Positions 12,041 to 19,998 of a stretch of DNA of 64,000 nt are shown here, piece after piece (position 1 is the first letter of the stretch; each line of letters begins with the position of its first letter). The notes under the pieces were generated by a model, which had not been told where the DNA came from, did no database searches, and worked only from the letters and a program-made list of their open reading frames with translations. The stretch is from assembly GCA_002325375.1 (NCBI GenBank), contig DCRZ01000006.1, forward strand, positions 498,016 through 562,015, given 5' to 3'. Source of the DNA: Rhodospirillaceae bacterium UBA1479. GTDB lineage: Bacteria > Pseudomonadota > Alphaproteobacteria > Rhodospirillales > Casp-alpha2. The position numbers and the translations under genes were made by a program.

Positions 12041-13536
12041 TGCTCCTCCGGACATGCACTCGCACCTGATCCTGCGCCTCCTGTACATTTGAAACGAGTT
12101 GCGGCGGCGAGGGTTAAATGAAGCAATAGAGATTCCACTCGGGCGCGTCGAAATTGATTGATATTCGAACCCCGAAGAATTTGAACAGCAGTGTTGTGGT
12201 TGTTTCGTAGGTGGTTTCTGAGAGCCTCGCGTTGCCCGAAAAATCGCAAGTGATCTGAAATTTCCCAAAGTTTGCCACGCCGCTTCCATACGTGGTCAGT
12301 CCGAATCGGTGCTGCGATGGCTAGATTGGTGTCAATTACCCCATAGGCTTCTTTCATCGCCTCGCGGTCGATTAAGAACGACATGTCTTCACCCTCATTG
12401 CTGAGTTTAGGGTGATAGAAGACGATCTTTGCCGGTTTGTCGGGCTCAAGTGTGTTTTCGTCACAAATGAACATGCTTTGAATAGCAAGCTTTTCAACAG
12501 GCCTGTTCGGCGAGTCCCCTAGATTAATCACGTATGTCCCGTAATGAATAAAGTGCTTTTCACCCAGTTCGCGGCTTTGGGTTGCCAGAAATTCCGCCTG
12601 CGCTTTTAAGCCAAACTTGGCGAAGTACACGTCGAAGTCCCCTTCGATGCCGGCTTTTGCAGTTGATGATATTCGGGTGATTCTTTTCCAACCGCAGCCT
12701 TTGGCCTCGAGAACTTTGTCGAATATCGCTTGCAGTACGCCGTTTGAGAATCGGACATAGGCGCCCCAGACGTCCGTATTAAAAATTTTTCTATAAATGT
12801 CTTCGGTGACCACCTTGATCCGCCCGTCTGGCCCCGTCAGACCCTGGGCATTTGGTTGAACACAGATTGGCAATTTCGCAGCCCCTTCCGACGACGATGT
12901 GCCACGATTAAAAATTTGCACCGGTACAGGCTCGCAAGATGTCATGCCGAAAAGTGTGACATCTCCTTTGATGTCATCTTTTTTTGCAGCCGCCCATTTG
13001 AGCCGTGGGTGCAACCCTGATGCCTTCGTGTCGTCCGAAGGGACGATGGACGTGAAAGGGCAATTCCTATTAGGTGCACAATAAGGGATGACCATATGGC
13101 TGTTTGCAAAGAAGTAGACCTTGTCAGGGTCGACTTTTGCCAAGTCGGCATCGGGGATATACATACGCAGGCCATGATCAGCTTCAACGAGGTCGTAGGC
13201 TCCGCCGCCGATCATTGCTGTGCCGAGTTTTCGGACGATCAATCCGATTGGGTAATAAAGTCCGTTCTCTCTGGTCGAACCGCCGCTGGTTAGGCAATTC
13301 GGTTGGATCGAATAGTTGGATCTAATTGTAAAGAAAAGGTCGAAATTGTTATTCGTGTCAGCCCCTGGGGAAGCCTGAGGGTTTATGGCAAACATCGCGC
13401 CAAATACAGTATCAGCCTTTTCCGGAGCGGGCCTGTCGCTAATGTTCGCGAGTTTTTCACACGGACTTGCCGCAGTCGCTGGCAAAGCCAGGGTAGTTAG
13501 AAGGAGGAGTGCCAGTGTGCTTAATGTGGCAGACAT
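12037..13536 (-). CDS. Large secreted protein of unknown family
   Basis: A 499-residue protein with a clean Sec signal peptide (MSATLSTLALLLLTTLALPA, likely cleaved after ATAA). The mature part has scattered cysteines, several in spaced pairs (CAPNRNC, CGW), a proline- and aspartate-rich middle, and a basic C-terminal third (RREALRNHLRNNH-like). It has no membrane anchor after the signal. Its stop overlaps the start of the cysteine-rich 114-residue gene (ATGA), so the two form an operon. GC content is lower than in the flanking genes, which suggests acquisition. I cannot assign a fold or reaction. Confidence 0.7.
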   Translation of the reverse strand: MSATLSTLALLLLTTLALPATAASPCEKLANISDRPAPEKADTVFGAMFAINPQASPGADTNNNFDLFFTIRSNYSIQPNCLTSGGSTRENGLYYPIGLIVRKLGTAMIGGGAYDLVEADHGLRMYIPDADLAKVDPDKVYFFANSHMVIPYCAPNRNCPFTSIVPSDDTKASGLHPRLKWAAAKKDDIKGDVTLFGMTSCEPVPVQIFNRGTSSSEGAAKLPICVQPNAQGLTGPDGRIKVVTEDIYRKIFNTDVWGAYVRFSNGVLQAIFDKVLEAKGCGWKRITRISSTAKAGIEGDFDVYFAKFGLKAQAEFLATQSRELGEKHFIHYGTYVINLGDSPNRPVEKLAIQSMFICDENTLEPDKPAKIVFYHPKLSNEGEDMSFLIDREAMKEAYGVIDTNLAIAAPIRTDHVWKRRGKLWEISDHLRFFGQREALRNHLRNNHNTAVQILRGSNINQFRRARVESLLLHLTLAAATRFKCTGGAGSGASACPEEQ

Positions 13537-13700
13537 GATGCCTTGCCCTGTCAGTAAGGGCGCAGTTGAATAAGAAAATGATAATGCACGAAATTTGAGA
13601 TGAAATCAACGATGCGCTACTTTTCAGTATTTGTGTGATGCGTCGAATTTAAGCATGAATTCTTGCGCCGGGCCGCCGACGGGGCGACATTTAACGCACC

Positions 13701-16259
13701 ATGGAACTTTCCACACAGCGCCAGCGCATCATCGCCGTCCTGGGCCCGACCAATACGGGGAAGACCCATCTGGCGATGGACCGCCTGCTGGCCTATCCGT
13801 CCGGCATCATCGGCTTTCCCCTGCGCCTTTTGGCGCGGGAAAACTATGACCGGGCGATCAAGAAGAAAGGCAAGGGCCAGGTCGCGCTGATCACCGGCGA
13901 GGAAAAGATCCTGCCCGAAGGGGCGCGTTATTTCCTATGCACGGTCGAGGCCATGCCGCTGGACCGGCCGGTGGATTTCCTCGCCGTCGACGAAATCCAG
14001 ATGTGTGCCGACCCGGACCGGGGGCATATGTTCACGGAACGGCTGCTGAAGGCGCGCGGGCGGTTCGAGACCATGTTTCTGGGGGCGGAGACCGTGCGCC
14101 CGCTGATTCAGCAATTGGTGCCCGAGGCCGAATTCATGACCCGCCCGCGCATGAGCGTGCTGCGCCATTCGGGGCATAAGAAAGTTACCCGCCTGCCGCC
14201 GCGCTCCGCCGTTGTCGCGTTCTCGGCGGCTCAGGTCTACGGCCTGGCCGAACTGGTGCGCCGGCAGAGAGGCGGCGCCGCCGTGGTTCTGGGCGCGCTC
14301 AGCCCGCGCACCCGCAACGCCCAGGTCGCCATGTATCAAGCGGGTGAGGTCGATTATCTGGTCGCCACCGACGCCATCGGCATGGGGCTCAACATGGACA
14401 TCGACCATGTCGCCTTCGCCGGGATTTCCAAATTCGACGGCCGCCATCGCCGCAACCTGGCACCGGCCGAATTGGCGCAGATCGCCGGGCGCGCCGGGCG
14501 CGCCATGAACGACGGCACCTTCGGCACGACGGCCGATCAACGGCCTCTCGACCCGGACCTGGCCGAAGCCATCGAAGGCCATAAATTCGATCCCCTGACC
14601 AAAATCTACTGGCGCAACGGTGATTTGGATTTCGCCTCGGTCCATGCCCTGAAACAGACCCTGGCCCGTCCGACGCCCCGGGGTGGGCTGATCCGCGCCC
14701 GCGCGGCGGAGGACGAACAGGCCCTGACCCTGTTGCTGCGCGACGAGACGGTGCAGGACCGGGCGGTCACGCCCGAGGCCGTGCGCCTGTTGTGGGACGT
14801 CTGCCAGGTGCCCGATTTCCAGGGCGTAATGACCGATGCCCATGCCAACCTGTTGGCGACCATTTACAAATACCTGACCGGGGCGGAGGGCCGCCTGCCC
14901 GAAGATTGGATGGCGGGCCAGGTCAAGCGCCTGGACCGCACGGACGGCGACATCGACGCCCTGACCCAGCGCATCGCCCATATCCGCACCTGGACCTATG
15001 TGTCGTTCCACGGTGATTGGCTCGGCGATGCTCTGCATTGGCAGAACCGCACCCGGGCCATCGAAGACCGGCTGTCCGACGCCCTGCACGACCGCCTGAC
15101 CCAGCGCTTCGTCGACAAAAGCACGGCGCATCTGATGATGAAGCTGAAGGACACGCCGGATCTGATGGCCGCCGTTACGGCATCGGGCGACGTGGTGGTC
15201 GAAGGCCATCCCGTGGGCCATCTGAAGGGCTTTTTGTTCGACGCCGGCGGTGCCAATGGGGATGCCGCCGGAAAGGCCATCGCGGCGGCGGCGGGCCGGG
15301 CGTTGAAGGGCGAATTCCGTCGCCGGGTCCAGGCCCTGGAGCAGGCCGCCGACACGAACATCGCCCTGGCGCCGCTTGACGGCCGCGACGCGGGCACGAT
15401 CCTGTGGGGCGGCGTTCCGGTCGGGCGGCTGGTCAAGGGGGCGGCCCTGCTGCGGCCCGCCGTGCGGGTGACGGCGTCGGACCTGTTGGACGCCCAGGGC
15501 CGTGATCGCGTTGTTAAGCGGCTGGAACGCTGGGTCGCGGACCATCTGGCGCAGTTGTTCCGCGATCTTCTGGCCCTCGATAAGGCGGCCCTGACGGGCC
15601 CGGCCAAGGGTCTGGCGTTCCGCCTGCGCGAAGCCCATGGCTCGCTGCCCCGCGTGGCGGTCGATGATCAATTGGCCCTGATCGCCAAGGAGGCGCGGCG
15701 CGACCTGCGTGCCGCCGGCATTCGCATCGGCCGCGAGACCGTGTTCCTGCCGGCCCTGGTGCGCCCGGCGCCGGCCGCCATGCGGGGGTTCCTGTGGTGT
15801 TTGGCCGAAGGCCGCCGGCCCGTGCCGCCGCCCCTGCCGGGGCGGGTTTCCCTGCCGGCCGGGCGCTTGCCCGGGAACTATTGGGAACAGGTCGGCTTCC
15901 GGCGCTTCGGCAAGATCGCGCTGCGCATCGACATGGTGGAACGCATCGCCGCCAAGGCCTGGGAGATGGCCAAGCCGGGCGGCAAGGCCGGGTTCGAGAT
16001 TTCGCCGGACCTGTTGTCCCTGGCCGGTTGCACCACAGCCGATATGGCGCAGATTCTCCGGGGCCTCGGCTTCAAGGGCCGGGAGGTCGAGGGCGTCCTG
16101 CGCTTCCGCCCGGCGGCGCGCAGGGATGCGCACAACGCGCCCGCCGGCAGCGGTAAGGCCAAAGGCCGGGCGAAAGCGAAAACCCCGGCGCCGCCGGCGG
16201 GGCCCAAGGTCGATCCCCATTCCCCCTTCGCCAAGCTGAAGGATCTGGTCCTGTCATGA
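13701..16259 (+). CDS. SUV3-like superfamily 2 RNA/DNA helicase
   Basis: An 852-residue ATP-dependent helicase resembling mitochondrial SUV3. Walker A GPTNTGKT is at residues 15-22, the DExH-type box VDEIQM near 96, and the second RecA domain has VATDAIGMGLNMDID near 222 and motif VI QIAGRAGR near 263. A SUV3-type C-terminal region follows, and the end is a basic Ala/Lys/Pro-rich tail (KAKGRAKAKTPAPP). Mitochondrial SUV3 acts in RNA decay; the bacterial role is less clear. It overlaps the next gene, an S4-domain RNA-binding protein, by ATGA, which supports a role in RNA metabolism. Confidence 0.85.
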   Translation: MELSTQRQRIIAVLGPTNTGKTHLAMDRLLAYPSGIIGFPLRLLARENYDRAIKKKGKGQVALITGEEKILPEGARYFLCTVEAMPLDRPVDFLAVDEIQMCADPDRGHMFTERLLKARGRFETMFLGAETVRPLIQQLVPEAEFMTRPRMSVLRHSGHKKVTRLPPRSAVVAFSAAQVYGLAELVRRQRGGAAVVLGALSPRTRNAQVAMYQAGEVDYLVATDAIGMGLNMDIDHVAFAGISKFDGRHRRNLAPAELAQIAGRAGRAMNDGTFGTTADQRPLDPDLAEAIEGHKFDPLTKIYWRNGDLDFASVHALKQTLARPTPRGGLIRARAAEDEQALTLLLRDETVQDRAVTPEAVRLLWDVCQVPDFQGVMTDAHANLLATIYKYLTGAEGRLPEDWMAGQVKRLDRTDGDIDALTQRIAHIRTWTYVSFHGDWLGDALHWQNRTRAIEDRLSDALHDRLTQRFVDKSTAHLMMKLKDTPDLMAAVTASGDVVVEGHPVGHLKGFLFDAGGANGDAAGKAIAAAAGRALKGEFRRRVQALEQAADTNIALAPLDGRDAGTILWGGVPVGRLVKGAALLRPAVRVTASDLLDAQGRDRVVKRLERWVADHLAQLFRDLLALDKAALTGPAKGLAFRLREAHGSLPRVAVDDQLALIAKEARRDLRAAGIRIGRETVFLPALVRPAPAAMRGFLWCLAEGRRPVPPPLPGRVSLPAGRLPGNYWEQVGFRRFGKIALRIDMVERIAAKAWEMAKPGGKAGFEISPDLLSLAGCTTADMAQILRGLGFKGREVEGVLRFRPAARRDAHNAPAGSGKAKGRAKAKTPAPPAGPKVDPHSPFAKLKDLVLS

Positions 16260-16663
16260 CGGATGGCGGCGACGGCAATCTGCGGCTGGACAAATGGCTG
16301 TGGTTCGCACGGTTTTTCAAGACCCGCTCGCTCGCCACCAAATACGTGCAGTCGGGCAAGTTGCGGGTCAACACGGCGATCATCGCCAAGCCCCATTATG
16401 CCGTGAAGATCGGCGACGTCCTGACCTTTCCCATGCGGGCGGGGGTCAAGGTCGTGAAGGTTCTGGAGCTGGGCGCGCGCCGCGGCCCGGCGCCGGAAGC
16501 CCAGGCATTGTACGAGGATCTGTCACCCCCGCCACCGCCCAAGGATGCGACCGATATTGACCGGCCGGGCAAGGTCGCCCCACGGGATGCGGGCAGCGGT
16601 CGGCCGACCAAGCGCGAACGGCGGGAAACGGACCGCTTGCGCGGTGAGGATGCGGACGCCTGA
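16256..16663 (+). CDS. S4-domain RNA-binding protein, Hsp15-like
   Basis: A 135-residue protein whose first 60 residues form an S4 RNA-binding domain: LRLDKWLWFARFFKTRSLA, then KYVQSGKLRVN. E. coli Hsp15 (HslR) binds 50S subunits carrying stalled nascent chains and has the same start. The tail is proline-rich and then highly charged. It overlaps the helicase stop codon by four bases, so translation is coupled. Confidence 0.85.
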   Translation: MTDGGDGNLRLDKWLWFARFFKTRSLATKYVQSGKLRVNTAIIAKPHYAVKIGDVLTFPMRAGVKVVKVLELGARRGPAPEAQALYEDLSPPPPPKDATDIDRPGKVAPRDAGSGRPTKRERRETDRLRGEDADA

Positions 16664-16675
16664 GCGCGGCGCGGC

Positions 16676-17299
16676 CTAGGCCATGCCCGCGCGCTTCTTG
16701 AAAATCACCGACAGGTTGTTGGCGGGCATCCGCACCGTTTCGACCAGGTGCAGGCCGCGCCCGCGGGCTTCCAGGGCCACGTCGTCCAGATTGCGCACGC
16801 CCCAGTCGGGGTTTTCGGCGCGCAGGCTGGCGTCAAAGCGGGCGTTGCTTTCGGCCGTGTGGACGCCCCCGACCGTAAACGGCCCGTACAGATATAGAAG
16901 CCCCCCTTCGGGGAGAATGTCCCGGGCGCCCGAAAGCAGCCCCAGGCAGGCGGCCCAGGGGGCGATATGGATCATGTTCACGGACATCACCGCCGCCGCA
17001 CCGGTCACCGGCCAGGGTTTTTGGGTTGCGTTCAGGTCGAGGGCCGGCGGCAGATCCAGCCCGGCATGGCGCGCCCAGGCGTCGATGGACGCGCGGTACG
17101 CCGGGTCCGGGTCCGAAGCCTGCCAATCCAGATGCGGCAGGGCCTGGGCGAAGGCGGCGATATGCTGGCCCGAGCCGGATCCGATCTCCAGCACCAAGCC
17201 TTCGGCCGGCAGCACGCGGGTCAGCACCTCCAGGATCGCGGCCTGGTTGCGGCCGGTTGCGGGAAAATTCAGGCGGGGATCGTCGGGCGATGAGGTCAT
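16676..17299 (-). CDS. DUF938-type SAM-dependent methyltransferase
   Basis: A 207-residue class I methyltransferase-like protein of the DUF938 family. The N-terminus PATGRNQAAILEVL is typical of that family, followed by motif I VLEIGSGSGQHIAAFA and the conserved VNMIHIAPW. The substrate is not known for the family. The ATG at 17299 starts the homologous part; the much longer upstream frame runs antisense through the TerB-like gene and is not real. It is divergent from that gene. Confidence 0.85.
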   Translation of the reverse strand: MTSSPDDPRLNFPATGRNQAAILEVLTRVLPAEGLVLEIGSGSGQHIAAFAQALPHLDWQASDPDPAYRASIDAWARHAGLDLPPALDLNATQKPWPVTGAAAVMSVNMIHIAPWAACLGLLSGARDILPEGGLLYLYGPFTVGGVHTAESNARFDASLRAENPDWGVRNLDDVALEARGRGLHLVETVRMPANNLSVIFKKRAGMA

Positions 17300-17395
17300 G
17301 GTCCCGAGGTTTAGGAGGGGCAATCGGCGGAGGCAAGGAAAACCCGCAACTTTGCTGTGGTTGAGGGGAGCGTCCGTGCGTGCTAACTGACTTCC

Positions 17396-17872
17396 ATGCT
17401 TGCCAAATTGAAATCCTGGGCCAACCGCCTCTCCACCGATGCGACCACGGCCCCCGAGGCCGAGACCCGCGAACTGGAAGCCGCCACGGCGCTGCTGCTG
17501 GTCGAGGCGGCGTCTCTCGACGGCGATTTCGACGCCGGCGAGGAGGCGGCCATTCGCAGCCTGTTGACCGAGGAATTCAACCTGGATGACGGTGAGGCCG
17601 ATGCCCTGATCGCCGATGCCAAGACACACGCCGACAGTTCGGTCGAATTCTACGGCATGACCCGCACCATCAAGGAGCGCATGGCGCCCGAGGACCGGGC
17701 CCGGGTTCTCGAAATGGTCTGGGCCGTGGCCTATGCGGACGGTGAACTTCACGACTTCGAGGCGAGCCTGGCACGCCGGGTTGCCGGGCTTCTGCACGTC
17801 TCCGACCGCGACAGCGGCGCCGCGCGCAAACGCGCCTTGGCGCGCCTTGAGCATGGCGCGGATAGGGCGTAA
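17396..17872 (+). CDS. TerB-like (tellurite-resistance/DUF533-type) helical protein
   Basis: A 158-residue acidic, helical protein with TerB-fold repeats: ATALLLVEAASLDGDFDAGEE and VWAVAYADGELHDFE carry the paired Asp/Glu 'DG-(D/E)' motifs thought to bind metal in this family. No membrane segment. The precise role of stand-alone TerB-like proteins is unknown, and tellurite resistance should not be assumed. Confidence 0.8.
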   Translation: MLAKLKSWANRLSTDATTAPEAETRELEAATALLLVEAASLDGDFDAGEEAAIRSLLTEEFNLDDGEADALIADAKTHADSSVEFYGMTRTIKERMAPEDRARVLEMVWAVAYADGELHDFEASLARRVAGLLHVSDRDSGAARKRALARLEHGADRA

Positions 17873-17967
17873 GTAGATGCCCTTGCCGGTATTTCGCAAA
17901 CTTATTGCTTGCTTGGCCTAACGGCTTTCTGGATTTATCGAACTTAATCGACCTTACGGAGCCCGCA

Positions 17968-18303
17968 ATGACCTATATCGTCACAGAAAACTGCATCAAA
18001 TGTAAATTCCAGGACTGCGTGGAAGTCTGCCCCGTGGATTGCTTCTACGAAGGTGAGAACTTCCTGGTCATCCATCCCGACGAGTGCATCGACTGCGGCG
18101 TTTGCGAGCCCGAATGCCCGGCCGAAGCCATCGTTCCCGATACGGAACCGGGCGTCGAGGACTGGCTGGAGATCAATACCAAGTTCGCCGCCCAATGGCC
18201 CAACATCACCTCCAAGGGTGATTGCCCGGCCGATGCCGACGATTGGAACGGCAAGGACGGCAAGAAAGAACTGCTGAGCCCGAATCCCGGCCAAGGTTCC
18301 TGA
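17968..18303 (+). CDS. fdxA: 7Fe ferredoxin FdxA ([3Fe-4S][4Fe-4S])
   Basis: A 111-residue ferredoxin with the FdxA pattern: N-terminal MTYIVTENCIKCKFQDCVEVCPVDC with cysteines at 9, 12, 17, 21 and 25, then CIDCGVCEPECP. The C-terminal extension after ECPAEAIVPDTEPG is typical of the alphaproteobacterial 7Fe type. It transfers electrons in the cytoplasm. The ATG at 17968 fits the family start. The next gene downstream, carD, is a common neighbour in alphaproteobacteria. Confidence 0.95.
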   Translation: MTYIVTENCIKCKFQDCVEVCPVDCFYEGENFLVIHPDECIDCGVCEPECPAEAIVPDTEPGVEDWLEINTKFAAQWPNITSKGDCPADADDWNGKDGKKELLSPNPGQGS

Positions 18304-18724
18304 TCCGGCAGATCCCGCGCGCCCAACGGGCGCGCGGTGCGGTTCGCATTGAATTCGGCGGGATTCCCGCCGAATGCACGGGATTTGTGCACTTGCGAAC
18401 CTGAGGGTGGTTTTTACCCACCATTTGTGTTACAGTCGTCAATTGTTGGCCCTAAGGTCTATGTCCCCTCGGAAACGCCCATCTGTCCGTCCGGGGGGAT
18501 TTTTACGGCCAACATTCGGCTGTGGGATAGGCGCCAAAGCGCCTGCCGGGGAAGACAGTCGCCCGCTTCAGGATTGGATCGGTCAGCGGCCACGGTCAGT
18601 GCCGCCGGACGGTTTTTGTACTCTCTGAAGCATGCCGCCGGACCGTAATCGTCAGGGAGAGCGGGCCGTGGCGGGCCTGGGCCGCCCAATGACAAGAAGG
18701 GTAATATCGGAGTTGACCTCACCT
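18304..18724 (+). promoter_or_regulatory. fdxA-carD intergenic region with two tandem hairpins
   Basis: This 421-bp gap holds no credible gene. Just past fdxA two perfect hairpins follow each other: CCGCGCGCCC/GGGCGCGCGG (18315-18337, 3-nt loop) and ATTCGGCGGG/CCCGCCGAAT (18353-18375, 3-nt loop). Neither has a clear T-run. They probably stabilise or end the fdxA transcript. The remaining 350 bp should contain the carD promoter and leader, which I cannot place firmly. Confidence 0.5.
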
Positions 18725-19228
18725 ATGTCCAAACCAGAAGAACTGCAGATCGATACCGGCGACTATGTCGTCTATCCGACGCACGGCGTCGGCAAGGTCA
18801 TCGGCGTCGAAACCGAAGAAATCGCGGGCCACAAGCTCGATCTTTTCGTCATTTCCTTTGATAAGGACCGGATGACCCTGCGGGTGCCCGTGTCCAAGGC
18901 CCCGACCTCGGGCCTGCGCAAGCTGTCGACGCGCAAGATCATGGAAGAGGCGATGACCACCCTCAAAGGCCGGGCGCGTGTCAAACGCACCATGTGGAGC
19001 CGCCGGGCCCAGGAATACGAAGCCAAGATCAATTCGGGCAATCCCGTGTCCATTGCCGAGGTCGTGCGCGATCTGCACCGCAATGTGGGCCAGCCCGACC
19101 AGTCGTTCTCCGAACGCCAGATCTACGAAGCCGCCCGCGACCGTCTGGCCGCGGAATTGGCGGCCGTCGACAAGACGGACGTGGAAAAAGCGACGGAAAA
19201 GCTGGAAAAAGTTCTGCGCGCCGCCTGA
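18725..19228 (+). CDS. carD: CarD-family transcriptional regulator
   Basis: A 167-residue CarD/CdnL protein. The N-terminal RNA-polymerase-interacting domain starts with IDTGDYVVYPTHGVGKVIGVE, followed by VISFDKDRMTLRVPV and a helical C-terminal DNA-binding domain (RRAQEYEAKINSG and beyond). In other bacteria CarD binds the polymerase beta subunit and stabilises open promoter complexes, acting globally, for example at rRNA promoters. ATG 18725 is chosen because homology starts there; in-frame upstream codons are in low-quality sequence. A terminator follows. Confidence 0.93.
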   Translation: MSKPEELQIDTGDYVVYPTHGVGKVIGVETEEIAGHKLDLFVISFDKDRMTLRVPVSKAPTSGLRKLSTRKIMEEAMTTLKGRARVKRTMWSRRAQEYEAKINSGNPVSIAEVVRDLHRNVGQPDQSFSERQIYEAARDRLAAELAAVDKTDVEKATEKLEKVLRAA

Positions 19229-19271
19229 TTTCAGGCAGGGCGTTGCCCGCGCGTCGGGCGACGGTTAAGGC

Positions 19272-19322
19272 AAACGGCCGGAGTTTCTGATCTCCTCGCG
19301 GAGACGGATTCCCGGCCGTTTT
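19272..19322 (+). terminator. Terminator of carD
   Basis: AAACGGCCGG (19272-19281) pairs with CCGGCCGTTT (19312-19321) with an inner TCTCC-TCGC-GGAGA hairpin, ending in a short T-run. Confidence 0.75.
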
Positions 19323-19426
19323 CCGTTTCCGGGTGATGCCGGCGGTGAAAAGTCGCGAGCACAGACCAATAAGTTCTCCACCTTTTGACATAAAAAGATA
19401 TGCTCATTCCGGGGAATGGGGAGAGC

Positions 19427-19975
19427 ATGCCAGTGATGGAGCCGCCGCCCGATAGGATAGGGCTTGCCGCCGTCCGCGACCGTGTTGCGGCGCTGACGGA
19501 TTTGTCCATGGTGCGGGAATTCTGCGACTTCATCATCGCGGGTTTGGACGGTCGTGCGATGCCGGCATACGAAACCATCGACCTGATGAAGGTCCCGCAC
19601 CTCGCCCCGCATGTCTTCGTCCACGATTATCGCGGTGGGATCGAGCAGGGCATGCTGGTGAAGTTTTCCGGCACCGCCATCGACGAACACTACGGCAAGG
19701 TTCTTCAGGGACGTTATGTCGAGGACGTCTACACGGGCAGTGACGGCGCCGCGCATTATTTCCCGCTTCATTACCGGGCGATTGCTGAATGCCGTCCGTT
19801 TTTCGCCCGCCGCTCAGTCGTGTTCGATCAAGACGGGCCGAGGGAACGCTTCAAGCAGTCGACGACGCTGTATTTTCCCTGTTCGCCGGACGGCAAGGGC
19901 GTCAATTACGGGATCGGTGTGGTTATTTTCGGATCGGCACGGACAGAAACGGACCCGCTCTATCTGGTCCTGTGA
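19427..19975 (+). CDS. PAS-domain-like protein of unknown role
   Basis: A 182-residue soluble protein resembling the alphaproteobacterial PAS-type family of single-domain proteins: a helical start, then LMKVPHLAPHVFVHDYRGG, LVKFSGTAIDEHYGKVLQGRY and a final strand region TTLYFPCSPDG..GIGVVIFG. These match the usual order of 'function as signal input, no output domain'. The ATG at 19427 has GGGGAGA before it and is preferred to the in-frame ATG at 19400. No partner kinase is next to it. The ligand is unknown. Confidence 0.65.
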   Translation: MPVMEPPPDRIGLAAVRDRVAALTDLSMVREFCDFIIAGLDGRAMPAYETIDLMKVPHLAPHVFVHDYRGGIEQGMLVKFSGTAIDEHYGKVLQGRYVEDVYTGSDGAAHYFPLHYRAIAECRPFFARRSVVFDQDGPRERFKQSTTLYFPCSPDGKGVNYGIGVVIFGSARTETDPLYLVL

Positions 19976-19998
19976 TCAGCCGGGGTCGCAGATTCAGC

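Noticed and set aside
12041..12289. Upstream extension of the small cysteine-rich gene
   Set aside because: It lies within the coding end of the 499-residue gene; the ATG at 12040 has a strong ribosome site and the ATGA overlap.
17300..17899. N-terminal 200 residues of the long frame upstream of the DUF938 methyltransferase
   Set aside because: They are antisense to the TerB-like gene and do not resemble any methyltransferase; homology begins at 17299.
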